A stretch of DNA of 64,000 bases from contig NZ_CP033972.1 in NCBI RefSeq assembly GCF_003855095.1, positions 682,001-746,000 of the forward strand, written 5' to 3'. Within the stretch, counting starts at the first letter, position 1, and every line of letters begins with the position of its first letter. The notes beneath the pieces were generated by a model. It saw only the letters and a program-made list of their open reading frames with translations, searched no databases and was not told the DNA's origin. Shown here piece after piece: positions 38,689 through 46,626 of the stretch. The stretch is from Gordonia insulae. Its GTDB lineage: Bacteria > Actinomycetota > Actinomycetes > Mycobacteriales > Mycobacteriaceae. Made by a program: the position numbers and the translations under genes.

Positions 38689-39570
38689 GTGACTATGAAC
38701 GCCGACCACGCCCTGGAAGTCTGTCGAGATCGGGTAGCCCACGCCGCTGAGACCCGCTCCGCGATCCGGTCGATATGGAATGAGTACATCGGCCAGGTTC
38801 CGCGACGGTTCGTGTTGAAGCCGGGCCGCGACGACGACCACCGGGTCGTCGCCGTCGAGACCTTTGAGCGGATGCCGGTTCGCCTGAGCACGCTGTTCGG
38901 CGAGTGGCTGTACGAGTTGCGTGCAGCGCTCGACGGTGCGGTCTACTTCATGGCTGTGCGTGACAGCGGCCAGAACCCACCTCCTGCTGAGCGAGGTTTG
39001 ATGTTCCCAACCTTCGACGATGCCGCGAAGTTCGACGACAAGGGTCATCGTGGTCGATTAAAGGCTCTCTCGGACAACAGCTTTGCGCTTCTGCGGCAAG
39101 TTCAGCCATTCAACGCTCAGCCAGACCAACACGGCAACGTCCTGTGGTGGCTCGACGAGTTGGCGCGGATCGACAGGCATCGCTACGGACACGCGCTCGC
39201 CTCGCACGCCGACCACATCAGGGTCGGAGTGTCATCGCCTTTGGTGATGGTTGAGAGCTTTCTACCGCCGAACCCAACAGGGCCGCTCATTGTCGATGAG
39301 GCAGAGCCCGTCAGGATCATTGAAGTGAAGGCGCCGTCCGAGTGGGACGGCGTAGATATCCAGCAGCACCTGATGATCGACGACGGCTGGTCGAGCTTCG
39401 TTGATGTGCCGGAGTGGCGGTCGCGGGCCGCGCAGCTATTGCGAGGGTTGTCCCTCGACAAGCGCATGTACGCCTGCGAGATCTTCGTTCTTGACGACAT
39501 CATCGAGCCCTTGGTGACAGGAACGGCCAGTTTGCCGCAGCCAGAGCGCGGCGAGGACGGCGGTTCTTAG
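38689..39570 (+). CDS. Unrecognised protein in the element, divergent from the HEPN-like gene
   Basis: The 293-residue protein has a helical N-terminal half with GEWLYELRAALDGAVYFMAV and later WLDELARIDRHRYGHAL. This layout (ELRxALDxxxY then IDxHR) occurs in a widespread uncharacterised family of actinobacteria. The C-terminal half looks beta-rich. The GTG at 38689 fits the -10 element; an ATG two codons on is possible. Together with the HEPN-like gene it forms the only undamaged cargo besides flavodoxin, so the pair may be one system. Confidence 0.6.
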   Translation: MTMNADHALEVCRDRVAHAAETRSAIRSIWNEYIGQVPRRFVLKPGRDDDHRVVAVETFERMPVRLSTLFGEWLYELRAALDGAVYFMAVRDSGQNPPPAERGLMFPTFDDAAKFDDKGHRGRLKALSDNSFALLRQVQPFNAQPDQHGNVLWWLDELARIDRHRYGHALASHADHIRVGVSSPLVMVESFLPPNPTGPLIVDEAEPVRIIEVKAPSEWDGVDIQQHLMIDDGWSSFVDVPEWRSRAAQLLRGLSLDKRMYACEIFVLDDIIEPLVTGTASLPQPERGEDGGS

Positions 39571-40085
39571 CCCCGCGACCCAGCCGGGGCAATCGTGAAG
39601 GTGCCCGGCGCACTGACTGAGCGGATCGCTGCGAGGGCGACGGCGCGTCCGTCGTCGTGGTCGGGGATATGAAGGGCGGCGTCCACGTCGGCCTGGGTCG
39701 CCGATCCGCCCGTGTAGAGCCGGTTTGCCAACAGGGCTGATCGATGCCCTGCAGTTGACCACCAGGCGGGGCACCTGGGCAGGCCGTAGGTCTCCCGCTG
39801 CGGTCATCGCGGCGAGGTCTTCGGTGCCGTCGAGGGCGCGTCGGATCGCTGCCGAGGTGGGTGGGCGAGGAAGAACTGTTCTGCGTACGGCCCGGCGTAG
39901 CTGATCGCGGCGCGGTCTTGGGCATCGAACCGGGTGGAGTAGACACAGCGCCCCTTGCGGTGCGGGTGCTCGGGGTCGGGACCGACCTTGACCTCGCGGA
40001 CCCGGTGCCCGAGGACGGTGGCGACGATGGCGTGGGCCGATTCGTGAACCGAGGTGGCGTAGTCCGCCCGCTGGGCGGGGGTCAT
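39567..40085 (-). pseudogene. Frame-shifted M41-like zinc protease gene
   Basis: The start MTPAQRADYATSVHESAHAIV carries HExxH (HESAH, residues 14-18), and a later AISYAGPYAEQFF resembles the M41/FtsH protease fold. The frame is lost near 39873 (coding continues as TSAAIRRALDGTEDLAAM) and again near 39770 (continuing as AGHRSALLANRLYTGG to a TAA at 39567-39569). Two shifts in 520 bases indicate decay. M41-like single-domain proteins occur on actinobacterial integrative elements, with unknown role. Confidence 0.65.
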
Positions 40086-40091
40086 AGTCGA

Positions 40092-40466
40092 GTTCTCTGG
40101 TGGCTGCGGTGCCGAGACGGTGCGCTGGGCGAATCTGTCGTCGCCGTCTTCGAGGTCGAACAGCCGCCCGTTGTAGGACAGCATCACGTGCCGGTCGGTG
40201 CAGAGACGGTGCAGGTCGGCGTAGTGGTCCATCGACCGACCGACCGGCGCGCGAGGGCTCCCAGACCACAAGCACGTCGCCGGGGCGCAGCACCTCACCC
40301 AGACGCGCGTACTGCGGGGGTCCCTGGTGGCGCTGCGGTCGTTGTCGGTGAGCACCTCGGCGACCGGCCAATCGTTGCGCTCGCACACGCCCTACGCTCG
40401 GCTACCTCGCCGGTGACCGACCGGCCACCAGCGAGGTCGCGGGAGACTCGGGTGTAGATGACGGCG
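40092..40466 (-). pseudogene. Serine integrase, N-terminal catalytic domain only, frame-shifted
   Basis: Reading across frames gives the resolvase-fold domain of an actinophage-type serine integrase: AVIYTRVSRDLAGGRSVTGE (catalytic Ser in TRVSRD), VCERNDWPVAEVLTDNDRSAT, YARLGEVLRPGDVLVVWEPSRAGRS and LHRLCTDRHVMLSYNGRLFDL. Three one-base shifts are needed near 40385, 40320 and 40225. The large DNA-binding half of a serine integrase is missing: after DDRFAQ the frame runs straight into the protease-like gene, suggesting a deletion. No clear start codon is visible. Confidence 0.7.
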
Positions 40467-40543
40467 CGGGTCGGGGTCCGCTGGGAATCGGGAAGTCTGC
40501 TGGTCAGCGAGGCGCTCGTAATAGAGGTGTTTACGGCAAATAG

Positions 40544-40555
40544 ACACGCCTTCGA
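40544..40555 (+). repeat. Right attachment core (attR), 12-bp direct repeat
   Basis: Identical to 37104-37115. To the left lies element DNA with TAATAGAGG (40519-40527), the reverse complement of the left arm CCTCTATTA; to the right lies host flavodoxin sequence. Confidence 0.8.
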
Positions 40556-40784
40556 AGTCTGCTACTACCCGATCCTGGACTCGACGAGGGGCCGTCCGTT
40601 CGGGCTGTTCCTGCACGGAAACCAGGGCACCGAAGGGGCCGAGAAGGCGGTCGACGCCATCACCACCGGCCTCGGGTGGGTGAAGGCGGCCGACCATGTC
40701 GTGGTTCGCGGGACACCGGGCAAGGACGATCGGGAAGCGTGCTGGGAACTGGGTGCGACGCTCGCCGCGCAGTTGATGGAGTAG
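40544..40784 (+). pseudogene. 3' half of the host flavodoxin gene
   Basis: From the repeat core onward the frame encodes the C-terminal half of the host flavodoxin (YYPILDSTRGRPFGLFLHGN, then ITTGLGWVKAADHVVV, ending QLME). It aligns with the second half of the intact copy at 37170-37625 but is not identical. It has no start codon of its own in a sensible place and is a remnant. Confidence 0.82.
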
Positions 40785-40796
40785 GCCGCAGGCGGC

Positions 40797-41273
40797 TCAG
40801 CGGATCGGGTCGCCGACCGGGATCGCCGCCGCGGGACTGACGCCGGCGTTCAGATTCCGGACGGTCTGCCGCGCGATGCCTGCATCGTAGAACCCCGCGA
40901 CGAACTGGTTGTCCAGCGTCGAGCGCACCTCGTAGTACCGGGTCGAATGGCTGTCCTCGACGGTGATCACCCGGTAGGCGTGCGGGTGCAGCGCCTCGAG
41001 GGCGTCGGCGCGGTTGCCCCGGAGCGCCGCGGCGATGGCGGTCTCGGGCAGGTCGGCGACGCGGGCCAGCTGGACCAGATCGGCGATGGCCGTGGTCAGC
41101 GTCGCGAGATCCTCACCGGGGGCTGCGGGCGGATCGGTGATCTCGACGCCGCGACCGAGCGAGTCCGCGACCGCAGTGGCGGCGTTCTTCGTCTGCTCGG
41201 CGACGGCGAGGGTGTGATTGCTCGCGGTGGCGATCCGGGTGATCAGGGCGGTGGCGAGGGTGATGTCGTGCAC
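40797..41273 (-). CDS. Hypothetical protein
   Basis: The 158-residue protein is not recognised. It begins at a GTG with AGGAG 6 bases upstream (VHDITLATALITRIATA) and consists of Ala-rich helices followed by a short beta region (YRVITVEDSHSTRYYEVRSTLDNQFVAGFYDAG). No signal peptide or membrane segment is seen. It lies just outside the right end of the element and has chromosome-like composition. Confidence 0.7.
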   Translation of the reverse strand: MHDITLATALITRIATASNHTLAVAEQTKNAATAVADSLGRGVEITDPPAAPGEDLATLTTAIADLVQLARVADLPETAIAAALRGNRADALEALHPHAYRVITVEDSHSTRYYEVRSTLDNQFVAGFYDAGIARQTVRNLNAGVSPAAAIPVGDPIR

Positions 41274-41418
41274 GTGGTTCTCCTGTGTACGGTCGGTTCG
41301 GCATGGGCGCAGAGTCGACTGCACCCTTCCACGGTAACGACGCTCGGCCCCCCGTGCCGCCGAGGAACTGCACGTCACAGGCGGTCTGCGGGGTGCTCGG
41401 CGACACAGTCGCGCGTGC

Positions 41419-42105
41419 TCAACCGGTCTCGTCGAGCAAGAGGCGGCACCAGGCGTCGAACAGCCAGTCGGTGAACCGCGCGCTCGACCACCCTCGATCG
41501 GCGACCAACATCGCGTAGTACTCCGCGGAGTTCATCGTCCAGACGACGTCGGCGACCTCGTCGATCGTGAGGTCGCCGCGTAGCTGCCCGGTGCTCGCGA
41601 GATCGCTTGCCAGGCCACGCATGTTCTCGGCGCGCCGGTCGGTGATCTCACTCCACAGGTCCTTCAGATCGGCATCCGCCGTCGCGGCCTCCCGCAGCAC
41701 CAGGAACAGCGGCCCGAGACGGGTCTGGATCGCGGTGACGGCCTCGGCATAGATCCGGAGTCTGTCGCGCGCGTCCGGCTCGTCGCGCATGCGGACGGCG
41801 TAGTCGCGCTGCGCGCCCGGAACGGGTCGGCCCGTTCCCGAGAGTGACAGCTCGATGAGTTCACGGAACAACGCGGGCTTGCGCCCGACCGTCGCATAGA
41901 TCGTGTCGGCGACGACGTCGGCGTCCCGCGCGATCTCGGCGACCGTCGTCGCGGTGTATCCGTTGGCGAGGAACCGCGCGCGGGCAGCGTCGAGGATGCG
42001 CCCGCGGGTCTCCGCCGCCGCCGCCCGGCGGCGCGTGGAGTCATAACGCCGGGTCCGCTGACCGGGCGATTCGCCGCCGGTGTCGGCATTGACTGCATCG
42101 GACAT
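41419..42105 (-). CDS. TetR-family transcriptional regulator
   Basis: The 228-residue protein has a TetR N-terminal helix-turn-helix (ILDAARARFLANGYTATTVAEIARDADVVADTIYATVGRKPAL) preceded by a 30-residue basic tail, and a helical ligand domain. It is divergent from a small ABM-like gene, and the 65-bp gap contains a symmetrical site. The target is most likely that neighbour and itself. Ligand unknown. Confidence 0.85.
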   Translation of the reverse strand: MSDAVNADTGGESPGQRTRRYDSTRRRAAAAETRGRILDAARARFLANGYTATTVAEIARDADVVADTIYATVGRKPALFRELIELSLSGTGRPVPGAQRDYAVRMRDEPDARDRLRIYAEAVTAIQTRLGPLFLVLREAATADADLKDLWSEITDRRAENMRGLASDLASTGQLRGDLTIDEVADVVWTMNSAEYYAMLVADRGWSSARFTDWLFDAWCRLLLDETG

Positions 42106-42133
42106 CGGATCTACTCTAACGGCAGGAAAATTG

Positions 42134-42152
42134 ATCCGATAGCATTTCGGAT
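42134..42152. promoter_or_regulatory. Candidate TetR operator
   Basis: ATCCGA-TAGCATT-TCGGAT is a perfect 6-bp inverted repeat with a 7-base spacer. A further ATCGGAT half-site lies at 42104-42110. It is placed between the regulator start and the divergent gene. Confidence 0.5.
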
Positions 42153-42170
42153 GAAATGAGGGTGAGTGTC

Positions 42171-42491
42171 ATGGGATTCTTCGCATGGACCCAGAACGTC
42201 CCGATCACGGCCGAGATCTATGACGAGATCGCCGAGCGGATGGGCGACGCTCCGATGCCGGGCCTGCTCGTGCATCTCGCCTTCGAGAACGCCGACAAGA
42301 CGGTCAGTTACCTCGACGTGTGGGACTCAGAGGAGAGTTGCAACGCGGGAGTCGAACGGGTGGTGCATCCGGCGGTGCACCCGGTGCTGGCGGCTCGCGG
42401 CATTCATCCGCCCGGTGAGCCGCCCCGTGCGCCGGTGACCGTGCTCGACATTCGGTTCGGCGATGGGTCCTCGAAACGGCCGGGGTCGTAG
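42171..42491 (+). CDS. Small ABM-like (ferredoxin-like fold) hypothetical protein
   Basis: The 106-residue protein (MGFFAWTQNVPITAEIYDEIAERMG, later SYLDVWDSEESCNAG) has the strand-helix pattern of antibiotic-biosynthesis-monooxygenase-like dimers, but no catalytic residues can be named. The ATG at 42171 is chosen because GAGGGTGA sits 7 bases upstream; an ATG at 42156 is also in frame. It is probably controlled by the divergent TetR. Confidence 0.65.
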   Translation: MGFFAWTQNVPITAEIYDEIAERMGDAPMPGLLVHLAFENADKTVSYLDVWDSEESCNAGVERVVHPAVHPVLAARGIHPPGEPPRAPVTVLDIRFGDGSSKRPGS

Positions 42492-42494
42492 ACT
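42489..42494 (+). promoter_or_regulatory. -10 hexamer TAGACT for thyA
   Basis: TAGACT ends 6 bases before the GTG start; no Shine-Dalgarno is visible. It overlaps the TAG stop of the preceding gene. Confidence 0.5.
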
Positions 42495-42500
42495 GTCCGC

Positions 42501-43340
42501 GTGAGCACGGCCACCCATACCGCGACGACCTCGGGCGCGGCGACGATCCCCACGCCGTACGAGGACCTCCTGCAGCTGGTTCTCGACACGGGCACACCCA
42601 AGGCCGACCGCACGGGAACCGGCACGCGCAGCCTGTTCGGTCACCAGTTGCGCTACGACCTCGCCGAGGGATTCCCGCTCGTCACCACCAAGAAGGTTCA
42701 CCTCAAGTCGATCGTCTACGAACTCCTGTGGTTTCTGCGTGGCGACTCCAACGTGCGCTGGCTGCAGGAGCGCGGCGTGACCATCTGGGACGAGTGGGCC
42801 GACGACGACGGCGAGCTGGGCCCGGTCTACGGCGTGCAGTGGCGCAGCTGGCCGACACCGTCGGGCGAGCACATCGACCAGATCTCCGCGGCCCTGGAGC
42901 TGCTGAAGACCAACCCCGACTCCCGACGCAACATCGTGTCGGCCTGGAACGTCGGCGAGATCCCGCAGATGGCATTGCCCCCGTGCCACGCGTTCTTCCA
43001 GTTCTATGTCGCCGACGGCAAGCTCTCGTGTCAGCTCTACCAACGAAGTGCCGACCTCTTTCTCGGCGTCCCGTTCAACATCGCGTCGTATGCGTTGCTG
43101 ACGCACATGATGGCCCAGCAGGCGGGGCTGGAAGTGGGGGAGTTCGTGTGGACCGGCGGCGACTGTCACATCTACGACAACCATGTCGAGCAAGTGCGTC
43201 GTCAGCTGTCGCGCGATCCCTTTTCCTATCCGAAACTCGATCTGCGGCAACGGGACTCGATCTTCGACTACGAGTTCGAGGACATCGCGGTCGTCGGCTA
43301 CGAGTCGCACCCGGGCATCAAGGCGCCGGTGGCGATCTGA
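42501..43340 (+). CDS. thyA: Thymidylate synthase ThyA
   Basis: ThyA methylates dUMP to dTMP using methylene-tetrahydrofolate and yields dihydrofolate. The 279-residue protein has the active-site Cys162 in [12 protein letters not shown] and the [18 protein letters not shown] signature. The N-terminal 15 residues are a variable extension. Its stop overlaps the ATG of dfrA (TGATG), so dihydrofolate reductase is made together with it. The flavin-dependent ThyX is also encoded in this window. Confidence 0.96.
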   Translation: MSTATHTATTSGAATIPTPYEDLLQLVLDTGTPKADRTGTGTRSLFGHQLRYDLAEGFPLVTTKKVHLKSIVYELLWFLRGDSNVRWLQERGVTIWDEWADDDGELGPVYGVQWRSWPTPSGEHIDQISAALELLKTNPDSRRNIVSAWNVGEIPQMALPPCHAFFQFYVADGKLSCQLYQRSADLFLGVPFNIASYALLTHMMAQQAGLEVGEFVWTGGDCHIYDNHVEQVRRQLSRDPFSYPKLDLRQRDSIFDYEFEDIAVVGYESHPGIKAPVAI

Positions 43341-43864
43341 TGGCGACGAGCGTCACGCTGTTGTGGGCGCAGGATCGCGTCGGCGCCATCGGTCGCGCCA
43401 ACACGATCCCGTGGCGGGTCCCCGAGGACATGCGCCGATTCCGTGAGCTCACCGGTTCGGACCCGGTGGTCATGGGCCGCAGGACCTGGGAGTCGCTGCC
43501 CGATCGTGTCCGTCCGCTACCGGGCCGGCGGAACGTCGTCATCACCCGATCGACGTCGTTCACCGCGGCCGGTGCGGACGTCGTGCACACGATCGACGAG
43601 GCGCTCTCCGCGGTGGACGGACCGGTCACGGTGATCGGCGGGGGGCAGATCTACGAGGTGTCGATGACCCTCGCCACCCACCTGCGGATCACCGAGATCG
43701 ACATGCTCGTCGACGGTGCCGACGCGTTCGCCCCGGAGATCGATCCCTACGCGTGGGACGTCGACGCGGCCGGCGACTGGCAGACCTCGACGACCGGGGT
43801 CCGATATCGCTACGTCGACTATCTCCGCCATGGTGACGCCCTGTCGGGACGGCGGGGGGCCTGA
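43340..43864 (+). CDS. dfrA: Dihydrofolate reductase
   Basis: DfrA regenerates tetrahydrofolate from the dihydrofolate produced by ThyA. The 174-residue protein has the DHFR pattern AIGRANTIPWRVPEDMRRF, VMGRRTWESLP and VIGGGQIYEVSM. It is the target of trimethoprim-type drugs. It overlaps thyA and is the classical thyA-dfrA operon. The following gene starts 8 bases downstream. Confidence 0.95.
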   Translation: MATSVTLLWAQDRVGAIGRANTIPWRVPEDMRRFRELTGSDPVVMGRRTWESLPDRVRPLPGRRNVVITRSTSFTAAGADVVHTIDEALSAVDGPVTVIGGGQIYEVSMTLATHLRITEIDMLVDGADAFAPEIDPYAWDVDAAGDWQTSTTGVRYRYVDYLRHGDALSGRRGA

Positions 43865-43872
43865 TCGGGCAC

Positions 43873-45102
43873 ATGTCCCGCACCGACCTGTCCGTCGCAC
43901 AGGCGCGACGCATCGCCCTGGCCGCACAGGGTTTCGCCGACCGGGTACCGTCTGGCGCGCCCACGATGGCACATCTGCGGCGGGTGATCGGACGTACCCG
44001 GCTGTTCCAGATGGACTCGGTGAACATCGCTGCCCGGGCCCACTATCTGCCGCTCTTCAGTCGGCTGGGGCCCTACGACCAGGCATTGCTCGACCGCGCG
44101 GCGTGGCGGCCGGGCCGGGGTGAGCGGCTGCTCGTCGAGTACTGGGCGCATGAAGCCGCGCTCATCCCGATGGGTGACTGGCCTCTGTTCGGTTGGCGCC
44201 GAGACGAATTCCGTGACGGACGCTACCGATACACCCGGGATGTCATGCGCCGCAGCCGGGTTCTCGCGGGAGATGTCCACGCGGTGATCGCCGAGGACGG
44301 CCCGAGCACACCCAGGCAGATCGAGGACCGTCTGGGCATCGAACGCCCGGCCGGCACACCCGGCGGGTGGTGGCATCGCGGCGAGGTCAAGCACGTGTGT
44401 GAGGCGATGTTCGCCGCCGGTGACCTGTCGGCCACCCGCAACGAGAACTTCATGCGCCACTACGACCTGACCGAACGGGTCGTCGACGCCGACAACGCCA
44501 CCCGACAGGTGGACCGCGCCGACGCGCACCGCGAACTGACCGCGCGCGCCGCGAGCGCCCTCGGGGTGGCGACCGTGGCCGATCTCGCCGACTACTACCG
44601 GACCAAGACGGCCGACGTGCGCCCCGCGGTCGACGACCTCGTCGCGCGCGGGGACCTGACACCGGTCACCGTCGAGGGTTGGCGGGATCAGGCCTATCTC
44701 GACCCGACGGCGAAGATCCCGCGCAAGATCGACCGCTCGGCGATCCTGTCGCCGTTCGACCCGCTCGTCTTCTTCCGGCCTCGCGCCGAGCGACTCTTCG
44801 ACTTCCACTACCGCATCGAGATCTACGTGCCCGAACACAAACGCGTGCACGGGTATTACGTCCTGCCGTACCTGCTGGGCGACGACATCGTCGCGCGGGT
44901 CGACCTCAAGGCCGACCGCAAGGCCGGCTCCTTGCTGGTACTCGCCGCCTACCTGGAGGATGGCCGACCGGAGCCCGAGGTCGCCGAACGGCTGGCCGCC
45001 GATCTGACGTCGATGGCGGGCTGGCTCGGCCTGCATCGGGTCGAGGTGGCCGAGGTCGGGAACCTGGCCGCTGCGCTCGGTGGCGCAGTCGGCCGGTCCT
45101 GA
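43873..45102 (+). CDS. Winged-helix protein of the YcaQ/AlkZ DNA-glycosylase family
   Basis: The 409-residue protein belongs to the HTH_42 family. An early segment RLFQMDSVNIAARAHYLPLFSRLG carries Q-M-D, the Q-x-D type found in E. coli YcaQ, which unhooks DNA interstrand crosslinks; the AlkZ type has Q-x-Q. Tandem winged helices follow and a C-terminal barrel contains SPFDPLVFFRPRAERLFDFHYRIEIY. A crosslink or alkylation repair role is inferred. It is 8 bases from dfrA and may be co-transcribed. Confidence 0.82.
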   Translation: MSRTDLSVAQARRIALAAQGFADRVPSGAPTMAHLRRVIGRTRLFQMDSVNIAARAHYLPLFSRLGPYDQALLDRAAWRPGRGERLLVEYWAHEAALIPMGDWPLFGWRRDEFRDGRYRYTRDVMRRSRVLAGDVHAVIAEDGPSTPRQIEDRLGIERPAGTPGGWWHRGEVKHVCEAMFAAGDLSATRNENFMRHYDLTERVVDADNATRQVDRADAHRELTARAASALGVATVADLADYYRTKTADVRPAVDDLVARGDLTPVTVEGWRDQAYLDPTAKIPRKIDRSAILSPFDPLVFFRPRAERLFDFHYRIEIYVPEHKRVHGYYVLPYLLGDDIVARVDLKADRKAGSLLVLAAYLEDGRPEPEVAERLAADLTSMAGWLGLHRVEVAEVGNLAAALGGAVGRS

Positions 45103-45106
45103 GCGC

Positions 45107-46123
45107 TCAGGCGGTGCGGACCACCATCTTTCCGGTGTTCTCGCCGCGCATCAGTCCGAGGAACGCGTCGACCGCGTTGTCGATCCCGTCGATCACGGTC
45201 TCGTCGTGGACGACCTTTCCTTCGGCGAACCACTGCCCGACCTCGCGGTTGAACTCCGCCGCCTGATCGAAGTGATGGCCGACGGTGAACCCGGTCAGGG
45301 TCAGGCCGCGGGTGATGATGTTGGCCATGTTCGACGGTCCCGGGGTCTTGGTGGTGCTGTTGTACTGGGCGATCGCCCCGCACAGGGCCGCACGCCCACC
45401 GTCTTTGAAGGAATCGAGGGCCGCCTCGAGGTGGTCGCCGCCCACGTTGTCGAAGTAGACGTCGATACCGTCGGGCGCGGCCTCGCGAAGTTGCTTGCGG
45501 ACCGAGGGCTCGTCCTTGTAGTTGAACGCGGCGTCGTAGCCGTACCGATCGGTCAGCAATGCGACCTTCTCCGCCGAGCCGGCCGATCCGATCACCCGGT
45601 CGGCTCCCTTGAGTCGTGCGATCTGACCGGCGGCGGTACCGACGGCGCCCGCCGCGCCGGAGATGAACACCGTGTCCCCGGGCTGGAGTCGCGCGATGGT
45701 GAGCAGGCCGACGTAGGCGGTCAGGCCGGTCATGCCGAGGGTGCCCAGGTAGATCGACGACGAGGCGTCGCCGGGAGCATCGGGGAGGGCGCGGAATCCG
45801 GCTGCGTCCTCCTGGGCGACGTCACGCCATCCGTACTGGTGCGAGACGAGCGTGCCGACGGGCAGATCGTCGACGGTGGACTCCACGACCCGGCCGACCG
45901 CACCGCCGGTCATGGTCTCGCCCAGCACGAACGGCGGGATGTAGCTGCGGGTGTCGATCATCCGGCCGCGCATGTACGGATCGACCGAGATGAACTCGTT
46001 GGCGACCCGTACCTGTCCCGGGGCGAGGTCGTCGAGGTCGACGGTGATCGTGCGGAAGTCGTCGGATGTCGGCCAGCCGTGCGGCCGGTTGACGAGCTGG
46101 ATCTGGGTGCTGGTGGTGGACAT
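45107..46123 (-). CDS. Zinc-independent NADP-dependent MDR oxidoreductase (CurA/LTB4DH type)
   Basis: The 338-residue protein is a medium-chain dehydrogenase/reductase without zinc ligands. The N-terminal domain includes VDPYMRGRM, the cofactor domain has ISGAAGAVGTAAGQIA and DVYFDNVGGDHLEAAL, and GLTGFTVGHHFDQ lies near the end. Members reduce activated alkenes such as curcumin or prostaglandin-like enones. The natural substrate is unknown. Downstream of the DUF1304 gene on the same strand. Confidence 0.88.
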   Translation of the reverse strand: MSTTSTQIQLVNRPHGWPTSDDFRTITVDLDDLAPGQVRVANEFISVDPYMRGRMIDTRSYIPPFVLGETMTGGAVGRVVESTVDDLPVGTLVSHQYGWRDVAQEDAAGFRALPDAPGDASSSIYLGTLGMTGLTAYVGLLTIARLQPGDTVFISGAAGAVGTAAGQIARLKGADRVIGSAGSAEKVALLTDRYGYDAAFNYKDEPSVRKQLREAAPDGIDVYFDNVGGDHLEAALDSFKDGGRAALCGAIAQYNSTTKTPGPSNMANIITRGLTLTGFTVGHHFDQAAEFNREVGQWFAEGKVVHDETVIDGIDNAVDAFLGLMRGENTGKMVVRTA

Positions 46124-46150
46124 GAATGCCTTTCTCGGTGGTTCGGGATG

Positions 46151-46534
46151 TCAGACGAGGCTGATCGCAACCGCGACGACCGCGACGAGCGGAACGGTGA
46201 GCTGGACGAACGCCGGGCGTGCCTTGGTGCGGTCGGAGGCGAACAGGACGGCGCCCGCGGAGACCATCGAGCCGCACCCGGCGATGACCAGTGCCGCACC
46301 GACCGCCGGTTGGCCGATCAGCAACGCGATGGCGCCGGCGGCCGCGATCACCGCCAGGAAGAGGTTGTAGAACCCCTGGTTGAACGCCAACTGTCGGGTG
46401 TCCGCCGCCTGCGCCTCGGTGGTGCCGAAGACGGCACGGCCGCGTGGGGTCGTCCACCACACCGATTCGAGGACGAAGATGTAGACGTGGACGGCGGCTG
46501 CGACCAGGGCGAGAACTGCGGCCAGGACGGACAA
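46151..46534 (-). CDS. DUF1304 membrane protein
   Basis: The 127-residue protein has four hydrophobic segments and the DUF1304 pattern (VHVYIFVLESVWWTTPRGRAVFG, NQGFYNLFLA). It starts at a TTG behind GGAG. Function unknown. It is divergent from a TetR regulator, the usual arrangement for a small exporter-like target. Confidence 0.82.
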   Translation of the reverse strand: MSVLAAVLALVAAAVHVYIFVLESVWWTTPRGRAVFGTTEAQAADTRQLAFNQGFYNLFLAVIAAAGAIALLIGQPAVGAALVIAGCGSMVSAGAVLFASDRTKARPAFVQLTVPLVAVVAVAISLV

Positions 46535-46551
46535 GGCGATCTCCGATCATT

Positions 46552-46583
46552 TTGTACTGACCGTTCCACAATAGGGGTATAGT
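46552..46583. promoter_or_regulatory. Operator/promoter between DUF1304 and tetR
   Basis: TTGTACTGACCGTTCCACAA (46552-46571) has short symmetrical ends (TTGT/ACAA), and TATAGT (46578-46583) could be the -10 of the regulator gene. A repressor bound here would block both directions. Confidence 0.3.
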
Positions 46584-46626
46584 CGTCGGCAGACAACCAG
46601 CCGACCATCCGCCCGGGGGAGTGACC

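Larger units (their letters stand above)
37104..40555. mobile_element. Small serine-integrase element inserted in the flavodoxin gene
   Basis: The two halves of one flavodoxin gene are separated by about 3.44 kb bounded by a 12-bp direct repeat. Joining them across one repeat restores the frame (KHAFEVCYYPIL). Inside are an intact flavodoxin copy, two unrecognised divergent genes, a frame-shifted HExxH protease-like gene and a frame-shifted serine integrase next to the right end, the usual place for an integrase. The cargo gene at 37653-38591 is visibly AT-richer than the chromosome. The integrase is damaged, so the element is probably immobile now. Confidence 0.82.

Noticed and set aside
39436..40386. 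Single long minus-strand frame across the integrase/protease region
   Set aside because: It joins unrelated frames; true coding similarity jumps between three frames, so I describe two pseudogenes instead.
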